Shown here: positions 1 to 8,443 of the stretch, one piece after another
How positions within the stretch are numbered: position 1 is the stretch's first letter
How the letters are laid out: the number at the start of each line of letters is the position of its first letter
Source of the DNA: Opitutia bacterium
GTDB lineage: Bacteria; Verrucomicrobiota; Verrucomicrobiae; Opitutales; UBA953
Reading direction: 5' to 3'
NCBI GenBank assembly: GCA_947465345.1
Contig: CANHZL010000005.1
Location: 1 to 38,893 of the forward strand
Length of the DNA stretch: 38,893 nt
Program-made: the position numbers and the translations under genes
The notes under the pieces: model-generated
What the model saw: only the letters and a program-made list of their open reading frames with translations
Databases searched by the model: none
Told to the model about the DNA's origin: nothing

Positions 1-238
1 CCTGTGCCGATTCCGATTGGAGCTCCACTTTTTCCTGGATTTAGGTGGGCGGTACGTTGCCACGGCTCGGACGAGGCCGGTCGGGTCGCACCTCCCGTAT
101 ATTATGTTCGTAGGGAAGGGAGGCTGCCGCGGGTGTCGAACACTGCAGGGGATAGTCAATATGACTAAATCCGCCCCCAAAAGCAAGCAGGGGAGAGAAG
201 AGGAGTGATTTCTCGGCGCCATCGGCTAAAACCGCCTC

Positions 239-1534
239 ATGCGATACCCCTGCGCTCTCCTCGTCCTTTGCCTCGGCCTTGTTGGCTGCCAGCAACACCA
301 AGCCCGCCCGGACATCGTCCCCGCGGAATATGTCGGACTCTTGGCGCCCAAGCCGGCGGGCGTCGTCCTGCAGAAGGATGATCGCCTAGCCATCTGTGGC
401 GACTCGATCACCGAGCAGAAGATGTATAGCCGCCTCATGGAGGCTTACATCGTCGCAGCCCGTTCGGATCTCCATGTCACCGTCCGCCAGTATGGTTGGA
501 GCGGCGAGCAGGCCGGTGGTTTCCTGAGGCGCATGGATAACGATGTCCTCCGCTTCAAGCCGACCATCGCCACCACCTGTTACGGCATGAACGACTTCCG
601 CTACGTCCCGAAGGATGAAGCAATCGCCGCGACCTACCGTCAGAATCAGACCGCGGTCGTCCGCAAGTTCAAGGCAGCTGGTGCGCGCGTCATCCTGGGC
701 TCGTCTGGCACGATTCACTCCGTTCCGCCTTGGGTGAAGTCGGCCAAGGGCACCTGGCAGGACCTCAACCTCGCGCTCTTGAATTTCCGCAATATCGATA
801 TCGAGATTGCCCAGTCAGAGGAAGTCGGGTTTGCCGACGTCTACTGGCCGATGCTCGTGAAGAGCTACGAGTCCAAGGCGAAGTTCGGCGAAGGCTTCAA
901 ACTCGAAGGTAATGATGGCGTCCATCCCGGCTGGGCCGGCCACGTCATGATGGCTACCGCTTACCTTGAAGCACTTGGCCTGCGCGGCGATATCGGCCAG
1001 ATTGAAGTCGACCTCGCCTCGGGCAAGGCGACGGCCCGTTACGGTCAGCGGGTCATGAAGTTCGAAAGCGGCGTGGTTTCGTTGCGCAGCTTCCGCCTGC
1101 CGTTCTCGTTCGAGCCTGGCGACGTCACCAAGGACAACACCATCGCCGCGGGCGTGGCCTTGGCTGATTTCCAGAAGAAGCTGAACCGGCTCACCTTGAA
1201 GGCCTCTGGCGTCAAGACCGCCAAGGTTAAAGTCACTTGGGGTGAGGTTTCCAAGGAGTTTACGGCCGAGCAGCTGGCCAAGGGCGTGAACCTGGCGGTT
1301 GAGTTTCCGCAGAATCCGACCTCGCCCGCTTTCGCTAAGATCTGGCAGGCCGTCGGCGATAAGCAGGCGTACGAGACGAAGCAGATCAAGACGATCTTCC
1401 GCAGCCCTGAAGCCAAGAAGGATATGGAGGCAGCCGTGCAGAGCTCGCAGGTCGAGTTCGACCGCCTGGCCGCCGCGTTGAAGGCTGTCATCAAGCCTGT
1501 CGATTCGACGTTGAAGGTCGAAGAGGTGCGCTGA
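239..1534 (+). CDS. SGNH/GDSL-family hydrolase, lipoprotein
   Basis: A 431-residue predicted lipoprotein. The N-terminus is a short hydrophobic signal with the lipobox LVGC, so Cys17 would be lipidated and the protein sits on a membrane facing the periplasm. SGNH esterase blocks are all present: GDSIT at 54-58 (nucleophile Ser56), a Gly in GWSGEQ near 89, GMND with Asn118, and DGVHP at 226-230 giving the Asp/His pair. The family hydrolyses O-acyl groups on sugars or cell-wall polymers; the substrate here is unknown. The C-terminal ~180 residues (about 250-431) match nothing I recognise and may be a beta-sandwich plus a helical tail. ATG start chosen because it places the signal correctly; no ribosome binding site is visible. 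A strong hairpin lies between this gene and convergent recA. Confidence 0.85.
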   Translation: MRYPCALLVLCLGLVGCQQHQARPDIVPAEYVGLLAPKPAGVVLQKDDRLAICGDSITEQKMYSRLMEAYIVAARSDLHVTVRQYGWSGEQAGGFLRRMDNDVLRFKPTIATTCYGMNDFRYVPKDEAIAATYRQNQTAVVRKFKAAGARVILGSSGTIHSVPPWVKSAKGTWQDLNLALLNFRNIDIEIAQSEEVGFADVYWPMLVKSYESKAKFGEGFKLEGNDGVHPGWAGHVMMATAYLEALGLRGDIGQIEVDLASGKATARYGQRVMKFESGVVSLRSFRLPFSFEPGDVTKDNTIAAGVALADFQKKLNRLTLKASGVKTAKVKVTWGEVSKEFTAEQLAKGVNLAVEFPQNPTSPAFAKIWQAVGDKQAYETKQIKTIFRSPEAKKDMEAAVQSSQVEFDRLAAALKAVIKPVDSTLKVEEVR

Positions 1535-1553
1535 GTGGTCTCCGCCAATGAAA

Positions 1554-1577
1554 CGGGCCGCACTTTCGTGCGGCCCG
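1554..1577. terminator. Bidirectional hairpin between SGNH gene and recA
   Basis: A perfect 10-bp stem (CGGGCCGCAC / GTGCGGCCCG) with the four-base loop TTTC lies between two convergent stop codons. Read on the minus strand it is followed by TTT, so it best serves recA, but it could stop both transcripts. Confidence 0.7.
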
Positions 1578-1603
1578 GGCTATGGCTAGCCAACAACGAT
1601 TGA

Positions 1604-2686
1604 TTATTCGGCCGTGACGTTATCGGCGACGCCGACGCCGAGGGTCATGCCGCCGACGACCTGGACCTTCTCCATGATGGTCTTCTGGATTTCCTCCAGG
1701 ACTTTCGGGTTCTTGATGAGGTAGTCCTTGGCGGCTTCACGGCCCTGGCCGATGAGCTGGCCGTTATAGGCAATCCACGCGCCCTTCTTCTCGAGGATCT
1801 TATGTTCGATGCCGAGGTCGAGGACGGAGCCAGAGCGGGAAATGCCTTCGGTGTACATGATGTCGAACTCGCACTCCGTGAAGGGAGGGGCGACCTTGTT
1901 CTTCACGACCTTCACCTTGGTGCGGTTACCGATGACCTTGCCGGAAGGCTCCTTGATCTGGCCGATACGACGGATGTCGATGCGGACGGAGGAGAAGAAC
2001 TTCAGGGCGCGGCCGCCGGGGGTGGTTTCGGGGCTACCGAACATCACGCCGATCTTTTCGCGGATCTGATTCGTGAAGATGCAGATGCAGTTGGTGCGGC
2101 TGATGGCGGCCGTGAGGCGGCGCATGGCCTGGCTCATCATACGAGCCTGGACGCCGACGGTCGCGTCGCCCATCTGGCCGTCGAGTTCCTGCTTGGAGAC
2201 GAGGGCGGCGACGGAGTCGATGACGACTACGTCGACAGCGCCGGAGCGGATGAGGGTTTCGACGATGTTAAGGGCGTCTTCGCCGGATTCAGGCTGGGAG
2301 ACCAAGAGGTTATCGAGGTCCACGCCGACGACCTTGGAGTAGCGGGGGTCGAGGGCGTGCTCGACGTCCACGAAGACGGCGTTGCCGCCCTGGCGCTGGA
2401 TCTCGGCGATGATGGAGAGACAGAGGGTCGTCTTACCGGAGGACTCCGGGCCGAAGATCTCGACGATACGGCCGCGGGGGAGGCCGCCGACGCCCAAGGC
2501 GAGGTCGATGGCGACCGAGCCAGTGGAGACGGACGAGACCTGCATCTTGGTCGCGTCTCCCATGCGCATCAGGGTGCCGTCGCCATACTGCTTGTTGATG
2601 GCGGAGAGAGCCAGATCGAGGGTCTTCTTCTCGGCTGCCTGGTTGGCAGATTTTTCCTTAGCGGTGGGTTCGGATTTGGCGGACAT
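1604..2686 (-). CDS. recA: Recombinase RecA
   Basis: RecA, 360 residues, the usual length. It coats single-stranded DNA, drives homologous strand exchange and triggers LexA self-cleavage. The Walker A motif GPESSGKT is at 79-86. The [12 protein letters not shown] block and the loop regions QKQ-type/[11 protein letters not shown] are recognisable, as is the [15 protein letters not shown] stretch. The N-terminal ~20 residues (Lys/Glu/Ala-rich) are a short extension beyond the E. coli protein. It lies 100 bp downstream of a carboxypeptidase gene on the same strand but probably has its own promoter, because a GAAC-N4-GTTC palindrome sits 57 bp upstream of the ATG, where an SOS operator would be expected. 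No Shine-Dalgarno sequence is visible before the ATG. Confidence 0.98.
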   Translation of the reverse strand: MSAKSEPTAKEKSANQAAEKKTLDLALSAINKQYGDGTLMRMGDATKMQVSSVSTGSVAIDLALGVGGLPRGRIVEIFGPESSGKTTLCLSIIAEIQRQGGNAVFVDVEHALDPRYSKVVGVDLDNLLVSQPESGEDALNIVETLIRSGAVDVVVIDSVAALVSKQELDGQMGDATVGVQARMMSQAMRRLTAAISRTNCICIFTNQIREKIGVMFGSPETTPGGRALKFFSSVRIDIRRIGQIKEPSGKVIGNRTKVKVVKNKVAPPFTECEFDIMYTEGISRSGSVLDLGIEHKILEKKGAWIAYNGQLIGQGREAAKDYLIKNPKVLEEIQKTIMEKVQVVGGMTLGVGVADNVTAE

Positions 2687-2742
2687 AGCGTTGGGTATGC
2701 GTAAGGGAAGGTGCGGAGGGCGGTGGTCCTTGCAAGCAAAAT

Positions 2743-2754
2743 GAACAAATGTTC
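2743..2754. promoter_or_regulatory. Candidate SOS (LexA) operator upstream of recA
   Basis: The sequence GAACAAATGTTC is a perfect GAAC-N4-GTTC inverted repeat, extended by one base on each side (TGAAC...GTTCA). It lies 57 bp upstream of the recA ATG in an AT-richer patch. GAAC-N4-GTTC is the core of the Gram-positive LexA (Cheo) box. Position and symmetry make LexA regulation the simplest reading, but LexA itself is not in the window. Confidence 0.65.
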
Positions 2755-2786
2755 ACTACTTCTTTCACCCCCCTTTTGGGCAGGGG

Positions 2787-3770
2787 TTAGAAGCTAAACA
2801 AATCCACCAGCCAATCCCATAAACCCGCTTCTTTCTTGGGCTTTACAGTGATTTTAGGCACAGGGCTGGGCTTCGGTAGCCGGGCCAGCTGGAGGGCTTT
2901 CTCGGCTTCAAGCTGCTTTAGTTTGGCGAAACCTTGGGTCATCAGATCGGCGGCGAGGCCGTCGCGGAGGCGTTGTTCGGCTTTGGCGCCGCCGGGGCTT
3001 TGACAGCCCAGGACGACGGCGATGACTCGGAGGTCCTTGTCCTTGGCGGTGGTTACCATCGAGGCGTGCGCTGCGACGGTCCAGCCGGTCTTCAATCCAT
3101 CGCAGCCAGGGAAGCTTTCGAGGAGATGGTTATGGTTGAGAAGGTCGAGGGGCTTACCTGGCCGCCGGAAGATATACTGCTTGGTGCTGGTGAAGCGGAA
3201 GACCTCAGGGAATTGGCTGACGGCGACGGCAAGTTTGGCGAGGTCACGCGCGGTCGTGGTATCGTGGGGGCCTTTGCCATAGGTCAGTCCGTTAGGGGTG
3301 ACGAAGGTCGTTCTCGTCATACCCAGTTCGCCGGCGCGGCGGTTCATGCGGACGACGAAGGCAGGGACGCTCCCTTCGCGCTCGATCGCTAGGGCAACCG
3401 CCACGTCATTGGCCGACTTCAGCAACAGCGCATACAGCATCTCCTCGACCGTGAAGCTTTCGCCAGGGGCGAGCCAGACCTGCGACCCGCCGATGTCGGC
3501 GGCGGCCTTGGTCACTGTGACGCGGCTGCGCATCGACAGCTTGTTGGCCTTGATATCCTCGAGGATGAGCAGGGTCGTCATGAGCTTCGTGACGCTTGCC
3601 GGGTGGCCCGGGAAGTCGGCCATCTCCTGCGAGAGTACCGTCCCGGTGGCGGCATCCACGCAGATGGTGCCAGCGAAACTCATGCCCGCGGCGGAATAAC
3701 GCTTGCTGACGAGCGCCTCGGCCGGGGACGACAGACTCAGGAGGAGGGCGGCGATTGCGGCGAAGCGCAC
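2787..3770 (-). CDS. D-alanyl-D-alanine carboxypeptidase (PBP5/DacA family)
   Basis: A serine peptidase that trims the terminal D-Ala from peptidoglycan pentapeptides in the periplasm. It has 327 residues, with a signal peptide at about 1-19 (hydrophobic, ending near AEA). All three penicillin-binding motifs are present: SVTK at 59-62 with nucleophile Ser59, SAN at 119-121, and KTG at 227-229. The protein ends after a Lys/Pro-rich tail and an aromatic amphipathic stretch (WDWLVDLFSF), which resembles the membrane-attaching C-terminal helix of DacA-type enzymes; the long PBP5 C-terminal domain is missing. The start is GTG, which gives the signal peptide directly. It is divergent from sixA (76 bp) and 100 bp upstream of recA on the same strand. 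Confidence 0.9.
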   Translation of the reverse strand: MRFAAIAALLLSLSSPAEALVSKRYSAAGMSFAGTICVDAATGTVLSQEMADFPGHPASVTKLMTTLLILEDIKANKLSMRSRVTVTKAAADIGGSQVWLAPGESFTVEEMLYALLLKSANDVAVALAIEREGSVPAFVVRMNRRAGELGMTRTTFVTPNGLTYGKGPHDTTTARDLAKLAVAVSQFPEVFRFTSTKQYIFRRPGKPLDLLNHNHLLESFPGCDGLKTGWTVAAHASMVTTAKDKDLRVIAVVLGCQSPGGAKAEQRLRDGLAADLMTQGFAKLKQLEAEKALQLARLPKPSPVPKITVKPKKEAGLWDWLVDLFSF

Positions 3771-3846
3771 GTGGGATTGGTTGACGGACCGCGCCGGTGA
3801 GCAAGACCGATTTGCGTTAATATCATTCCCCGCTCAACCTGACCAG

Positions 3847-4335
3847 ATGCGCGCCTACCTGCTCCGTCATGCCGAAGCCGTCCCCGGGACGCCGGATGCT
3901 TCGCGCGATCTGACAGCCCATGGTCAGCGCCAAGTGGCCATACTCGCCAAGGGGCCTGGCTTGGTCGCGCTCGAAGAAGTCCTCGCCATCGAACACAGCC
4001 CGCTCGTCCGCGCGGTCCGGACGGCGCAGCTGCTGAGGCTGGCGACGGGCTCGCCGTTGCCGCTCAAGGTGCTGGGTGGTTTGGAGCCAGAGCACGATTC
4101 GCGGAAGACGGCGGCGCTGCTTGGCAAGTCCCGCCGCAGTCGGCTGCTGGTCGGGCATAACCCGCACCTCGCTGAACTGGCGGCCTTATTGCTCGGCGTC
4201 GCCGAGGGCGGTGCGGCGATCCGTTTCCGCAAGGCTGGCTTGATGGCCTTGGAGCGCACGGCCAAGCCGACGCGCCTGCGTCCTTACGGAGCTTGGAGCC
4301 TGCTTTGGATGATTCCACCTGACTTGGCGAAATGA
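3847..4335 (+). CDS. sixA: Phosphohistidine phosphatase SixA-like (histidine phosphatase family)
   Basis: A small histidine phosphatase of 162 residues, close to the ~160 of SixA. It begins directly with the catalytic block LLRHAEA (His8 is the phospho-acceptor) and has the second histidine in VGHNPHL in the C-terminal half. SixA removes phosphate from histidine in phosphotransfer proteins, in E. coli from ArcB and the PTS-Ntr protein NPr. An HPr-like protein is encoded about 10 kb away, a possible but unproven target. The ATG at 3847 was chosen because the phosphatase fold starts immediately after it; the reading frame stays open upstream into the divergent intergenic region but has no homology there. 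tonB follows in the same direction after 47 bp. Confidence 0.85.
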   Translation: MRAYLLRHAEAVPGTPDASRDLTAHGQRQVAILAKGPGLVALEEVLAIEHSPLVRAVRTAQLLRLATGSPLPLKVLGGLEPEHDSRKTAALLGKSRRSRLLVGHNPHLAELAALLLGVAEGGAAIRFRKAGLMALERTAKPTRLRPYGAWSLLWMIPPDLAK

Positions 4336-4342
4336 CTCGCCC

Positions 4343-4358
4343 CGTTCTTGACTGAACG
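4343..4358 (+). promoter_or_regulatory. Inverted repeat around a possible -35 box upstream of tonB
   Basis: CGTTC-TTGACT-GAACG is a 5-bp inverted repeat whose spacer is a near-consensus -35 hexamer (TTGACT). A 17-base spacer then leads to a poor -10 (GACCCT), so this is a weak promoter/operator candidate for tonB at 4383. Confidence 0.25.
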
Positions 4359-4382
4359 CGACCACGCCCTGACCCTGCCAGC

Positions 4383-5012
4383 GTGCCCGAAAGCCGCCGT
4401 CATCGCCTAATCTGGATCGCCGTCGGGTGTGTCCATTTCGCGGCCTTCGGAGCGGTCTGGCTGGGCGGATCACGCGGCCTCAGTGAGCCGGCGCGCGAAG
4501 GCGGCCTTGTCGTCGTGGCCCTGCTACCGGAGCCCATCGCTTTGCCTGGCGAAGCTAAGGGTGGCGTTGCGCTTGGCGCCGGTCTTCCCGTCCCTGTCGC
4601 GACGAATGTCGCCGTCGCCCTTTCCGTCGCACCAGTCGTGATGGCGCCCATCGCTTCGCCCGTGCCGCCGGCCGCGCCCTCGCTTGCCCTCGCGACGAAG
4701 GGCGAGGTGCTCGCCGCCGCCCCTGCCCCGGCCGCCGAAGTCTTCGTACCGCCGGCCTTCCGTTTCCGTCAGGAGCCGGCCTATCCCGAGCGCGCGCGTC
4801 GCGCGGGCGTCGAAGGCGTCGTCGGGATGCGTATCGTCCTCGCAGCGGATGGGTCCGTCCGCCGCGTCGAACTGACACGGAGCTCCGGTAGCCGTCTGCT
4901 TGACGAGGCCGCTGAGTCGGCCGCCCGTGCGTCGACGTTCACGCCGGCTTCGCGCAATCATCTGCCGGTCGAGGCGGAAGCCGACGCCAGCTACCGTTTT
5001 GAATTACGCTGA
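4383..5012 (+). CDS. tonB: Energy transducer TonB
   Basis: TonB couples the inner-membrane proton gradient to outer-membrane receptors. The 209-residue protein has the standard plan: a single N-terminal membrane anchor at about 9-28, a long Ala/Pro/Val-rich periplasmic spacer (about 35-125), and a C-terminal TonB domain from about 130, beginning with the family hallmark EPAYPERARRAGVEGVV and continuing through DGSVRRVELTRSSG. The start is GTG (no ATG gives the anchor) and lacks a Shine-Dalgarno sequence. ExbB and ExbD genes are not adjacent, so it must borrow an ExbBD pair from elsewhere. It follows sixA by 47 bp and converges on the DUF457 gene. Confidence 0.9.
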   Translation: MPESRRHRLIWIAVGCVHFAAFGAVWLGGSRGLSEPAREGGLVVVALLPEPIALPGEAKGGVALGAGLPVPVATNVAVALSVAPVVMAPIASPVPPAAPSLALATKGEVLAAAPAPAAEVFVPPAFRFRQEPAYPERARRAGVEGVVGMRIVLAADGSVRRVELTRSSGSRLLDEAAESAARASTFTPASRNHLPVEAEADASYRFELR

Positions 5013-5022
5013 GTCACTACGA

Positions 5023-5042
5023 CATCGGGACGAGTCCCGATG
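5023..5042. terminator. Hairpin between convergent tonB and DUF457 genes
   Basis: An 8-bp perfect stem (CATCGGGA / TCCCGATG) with loop CGAG lies in the 38-bp gap between convergent stop codons. There is no T-run on either side, so termination efficiency is uncertain. Confidence 0.5.
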
Positions 5043-5050
5043 CGGTCATT

Positions 5051-6082
5051 CTACTTAATGATGATGAAGCGGGAGTCCGCGCCGGAGAGGAGGGCACCGA
5101 AGCGATTCCAGTCTCCGTCTTGCAGGCCGCGGTCCATGATGAGCCGCGTATCGGCAAGGCTACCGCTGGGGCCGCAATGGACAGACCAGAGCGGCTTGCT
5201 ACTCGTCGGCAGCATCGCGAAGCGGATGTCACCGACCAGGATCAAGCCGGGCTGGACGTCATAAGAGTTCCACCCGCCGGTGAAGCGGGAGAAATCGGCG
5301 ATAATATGTGCGCCTTCAGAGTAAGGGGGCGGATTGCCGGCGGAGGCCGCGGACCAAGCTGCACGGCTTTCACCAACTACGAGCCGCGTGTCGGTGAAAG
5401 GCAGGTTGCGGAGCGCGGCGACTTGCCAGCGTCCGTCGTGGAGCCAGACGGCTCGCCAGACGATGAGATTCGAGATCGTCGGCTTTACGGCGAGTCGTTC
5501 AGGCTCGATGTTTCGCTGGGCGAGCCAGGTGCGCAGGCTACGTTCGGCCCGCGCGTGCTGCAAGATCCCGAGAGAGGCGTACGCTGCGAACCAGAGTAGC
5601 CCGTAGGTCGCCAGTCGGGCCGAATGCTTCCGCCAAGCCATGATCGCGAGGACGAGTAACGGCAGGGTGGCGAGGAGGTCTATAATCGGCAAACAATCCC
5701 AGGCGTAGCGTGTCTCAGTGAAAGGCCACAGGAGCATCGTGCCGTAGCTCGTGCACCCATCGCAGAGCAGGTGCGTCAGCGCGCCGACGAAGCCAGGCAG
5801 GAATAGTTCGCGCCAGCCGACGTTGTGCCGGCGGTGGAAGAAAAGCGACGTGAGCCAGGCGCTGAGCAAGCCCCAGACCGGCATAAAGACGAAGCTGTGG
5901 GTGAAGTGGCGGTGCCAGCGGAAAGCCACGAGGGGGTCATCTGCGGCACGGATGAAGATATCGAGGTCCGGGGCTTCGGCGGCGAGCAGGGCGGCGACGG
6001 CGGCGGCGGAGACGGAGCCGCCGCGGCGGTGCACGGCGATACCGGCGGCGATCCCTAAGGCGGCGTGCGTGACATTATCCAT
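5051..6082 (-). CDS. Metal-dependent membrane hydrolase, DUF457 (YdjM-like)
   Basis: A 343-residue membrane protein. The N-terminal half has the DUF457/YdjM pattern: MDNVTHAALG at the start, EAPDLD near 50-55, WHRHFTHS near 75-82 and a later THLLCDGCTSYGT, which together supply the His/Asp residues thought to bind metal. About five hydrophobic helices span the first ~190 residues. The C-terminal ~150 residues are soluble and more polar, probably periplasmic. The E. coli relative YdjM belongs to the SOS regulon; I see no LexA-type palindrome upstream of this copy. The enzymatic substrate is unknown. It is divergent from the exported SGNH gene at 6197, with a 114-bp shared upstream region containing AT-rich patches. 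Confidence 0.8.
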   Translation of the reverse strand: MDNVTHAALGIAAGIAVHRRGGSVSAAAVAALLAAEAPDLDIFIRAADDPLVAFRWHRHFTHSFVFMPVWGLLSAWLTSLFFHRRHNVGWRELFLPGFVGALTHLLCDGCTSYGTMLLWPFTETRYAWDCLPIIDLLATLPLLVLAIMAWRKHSARLATYGLLWFAAYASLGILQHARAERSLRTWLAQRNIEPERLAVKPTISNLIVWRAVWLHDGRWQVAALRNLPFTDTRLVVGESRAAWSAASAGNPPPYSEGAHIIADFSRFTGGWNSYDVQPGLILVGDIRFAMLPTSSKPLWSVHCGPSGSLADTRLIMDRGLQDGDWNRFGALLSGADSRFIIIK

Positions 6083-6196
6083 GCGATGAACTTACGCGCC
6101 TTGTCGCGGGAAGGAAGGCGGAGTTTCTTAATTCTATCCGATTCGCCTGAAAAGACTGGAACTTTAGGGCCGTCTCTCCGTCTAATCCTGAACCCC

Positions 6197-7486
6197 ATGA
6201 GACTCCTTTTCTCCGCTTTGGTCCTCTGCGCCGCTATCCTCGGTCACGCGGCGGACAAGGAATACCCGCTGGTCGACGCCAAAGAGGTCCGCGCCCGCGG
6301 AGGCCTGCCCAATTTCTTCCTGAAGGCCCAGAACACCGGTTCCGAGTTGAAGGTGGGTTACCTGGGGGGCTCGATCACCGCCCAGAATGGCTGGCGCGTG
6401 CAGACCCTCGCCCATTTCAAGAAGGCCTATCCGCAGTCGACCTTCACCGAAATCAACGCCGCCATCGGCGGCACGGGTTCGGACCTCGGCGTCTTCCGCG
6501 TCCAGCAGGATGTGCTCTCCAAGGGCCCGGATCTGCTCTTCGTTGAGTTCGCTGTGAATGACGGCGGCGCCGATCCGCAGCGCATCATCCGCTGCATGGA
6601 AGGCATCGTCCGCCAAACCTGGAAAGCGAATCCCAAGTGCGACATCTGCTTTGTCTATACCCTGACCGAAGCGCTCTCCCCCGCGATGCTTGAGGGCAAG
6701 CTACAGCGCTCCGCGAGCGCGATGGAGAAGGTCGCCGATCATTACGGCATCCCGACGATCACCCTTGGCATGGAAGTCGCCAAGCTGGCCAAGGCAGGCA
6801 AACTGCTTTGGAAGGCTCCGTTGCCGAAGACCGATGCCGACAAGGCCGCCTTGGGCGACAAGTTTGTCTTCGCGGCGGACGGCGTCCATCCGCATGACTC
6901 GACCGGGCAGGTCCTCTACACGCAGGCCATCGTCCGTTCACTGCCAGCCCTCGCCATCGCGAACAACGCGCCGACCGTCCACGTGAGCAAGCTGGCTCTT
7001 GATCCGGCGAACTACGAGCGCGCGACGCTCGTATCAATCACCGCTACTAAACTCTCCGATGGGTTAGTCCCCGCGGACATGAAGACGACCGATTACGCTA
7101 AGGGTTGGGCGAACCGCCTGCCCGCCATGGTCCGCCTTACCCAGCCCGGCCAGAGTATCGAATTTAAGTTCAAAGGCACGCACTGCGCCGTCTACGACAT
7201 TGTCGGCCCAGCCGGCGGCAAAGTCGCCGTGACCCTCGACGGCAAGAAGCCTTTCGTCATCCAGCGTATCGACGCTTACTGCACCTATAATCGCCTCAGC
7301 ACCTTTACCGTCGGCACCGACCTGCCCGAAGGCGTGCACTCCGTCCGACTGGAGCTCTTGGCTGACCCCATCGACAAGGCCGCCGTCCTCGCCAAGAACA
7401 AGAACCAGATTGATAAGCCCGAACGCTTCGCCCCCCTGTATTTCTTCCCGGGCGCCTTACTGATTCAGGGGGAACTTGTTCCTTAA
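6197..7486 (+). CDS. Exported SGNH/GDSL-family hydrolase
   Basis: A 429-residue secreted SGNH hydrolase. The signal peptide is at 1-19 with cleavage after HAA. Catalytic blocks: GGSIT at 57-61 (Ser59), a Gly in GGTGSD, VND with Asn121, and DGVHP at 228-232 (Asp228, His231). After the catalytic domain (about 45-270) there is a ~150-residue C-terminal domain that looks like a beta-sandwich (the FKFKGTHCAVYDIVGPAGGK stretch and a following DGKK turn), the arrangement of two-domain bacterial SGNH esterases acting on plant or algal polysaccharides. The start at 6197 was chosen because it gives a clean signal peptide; upstream in-frame codons do not. It leads the sugar cluster and is only 83 bp from the epimerase gene, so it is probably co-regulated. 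Confidence 0.85.
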   Translation: MRLLFSALVLCAAILGHAADKEYPLVDAKEVRARGGLPNFFLKAQNTGSELKVGYLGGSITAQNGWRVQTLAHFKKAYPQSTFTEINAAIGGTGSDLGVFRVQQDVLSKGPDLLFVEFAVNDGGADPQRIIRCMEGIVRQTWKANPKCDICFVYTLTEALSPAMLEGKLQRSASAMEKVADHYGIPTITLGMEVAKLAKAGKLLWKAPLPKTDADKAALGDKFVFAADGVHPHDSTGQVLYTQAIVRSLPALAIANNAPTVHVSKLALDPANYERATLVSITATKLSDGLVPADMKTTDYAKGWANRLPAMVRLTQPGQSIEFKFKGTHCAVYDIVGPAGGKVAVTLDGKKPFVIQRIDAYCTYNRLSTFTVGTDLPEGVHSVRLELLADPIDKAAVLAKNKNQIDKPERFAPLYFFPGALLIQGELVP

Positions 7487-7569
7487 AAGACCTCGGAACG
7501 ACGCCCAGCCTTGACCGCCCCCTGACCCCCTCCAAAACTTCGCTTCCTCCCCAAATCACCCACACCACC

Positions 7570-8424
7570 ATGCGTTTCGGCCTCAACACGTTCCTCTATG
7601 CCTCTCCGTTCACCAACGAGAGCGTCCACCTTTTCAAGAAGCTCAAGAACTGGGGCTTCCACACCGTCGAGATTCCGATCGAGGATCCGTCGCATACCGA
7701 CCCGAAGTTCCTGAAGGCCGCCGCCGCCAGTGCCGGTATCGCCATCGGTTCGATCTGTGCCTGCATGGGCCCTGGTCGCGACCTTCGCGGTTCCGCCAAG
7801 GATCAGGCCGCCGGCCGCAAGTACATCATGGCGCTCATCGATCAAGCTGCCGTCGCCGGTTGCCCGCGCATCATCGGCCCGCTCTATTCCGTCGTCGGCC
7901 TCATCGGCGCGCATGACGACAAGACTAAGGCCAAGCACTTCAAGCTCGTCGTCAAGAACCTGAAGGTCATCGGCAAGTACGCGCAGAAGAAGGGCATCGA
8001 GCTCGACATCGAGCCGCTGAACCGTTTCGAGACCGACTTCCTTAACACCTGCGACCAGGGCCTTCGCCTCGTTAAGGCGATCAACCTCCCCAACGTGAAA
8101 CTGCACCTCGACACGTTCCACATGAACATCGAGGAGAAGAACCAGGCCGCCGCCATTCTTAAGGCCGGCAAGCACCTCGGTCACTTCCACGCCTGTGGCA
8201 CCGACCGCGGCACCCCCGGCGGCGACTCCCTCGACTGGAAGCCGATTGTCGGCGCCCTCAAGAAGATCGGCTACAAGCAGGACGTCGTCATCGAGTCCTT
8301 CACCACCGACGTCAAGGTGATCGCCCGCGCCGCCGCCATCTGGCGCGCCATGGAGCCGCACCGCGACGACATCGCCGTCAAGGGCCTGAAGAACCTGAAC
8401 CGCTTCTTCGGCAAGCAGAAGTAA
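7570..8424 (+). CDS. Sugar epimerase/isomerase, D-tagatose 3-epimerase-like (AP_endonuc_2 TIM barrel)
   Basis: A cytoplasmic 284-residue TIM barrel. The four metal ligands of D-tagatose/D-psicose 3-epimerases can be placed: Glu148 (in IEPLNRFETDF), Asp181 (in HLDTFHMN), His207 (in GHFHACGTDRG) and Glu242 (in VIESF). Their spacing of 33, 26 and 35 residues is the same as in the known enzymes (Glu152, Asp185, His211, Glu246), which strongly supports the fold and a metal-dependent C3 chemistry. In this setting, next to DUF1080 and ThuA genes, a role in 3-keto sugar metabolism, for example a hydratase of the kind described in Bacteroides, is an alternative to ketose epimerisation. The C-rich leader (7487-7569) has no Shine-Dalgarno sequence. 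DUF1080 follows after 19 bp. Confidence 0.85.
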   Translation: MRFGLNTFLYASPFTNESVHLFKKLKNWGFHTVEIPIEDPSHTDPKFLKAAAASAGIAIGSICACMGPGRDLRGSAKDQAAGRKYIMALIDQAAVAGCPRIIGPLYSVVGLIGAHDDKTKAKHFKLVVKNLKVIGKYAQKKGIELDIEPLNRFETDFLNTCDQGLRLVKAINLPNVKLHLDTFHMNIEEKNQAAAILKAGKHLGHFHACGTDRGTPGGDSLDWKPIVGALKKIGYKQDVVIESFTTDVKVIARAAAIWRAMEPHRDDIAVKGLKNLNRFFGKQK

Positions 8425-8443
8425 CCCTCCGACCCTTACCCCT

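Noticed and set aside
161..208. A 15-codon ORF (MTKSAPKSKQ...) upstream of the SGNH lipoprotein
   Set aside because: Too short to judge, no ribosome binding site, and no recognisable leader-peptide features; it could be a chance frame. The rest of 1-238 holds no gene that I can support.
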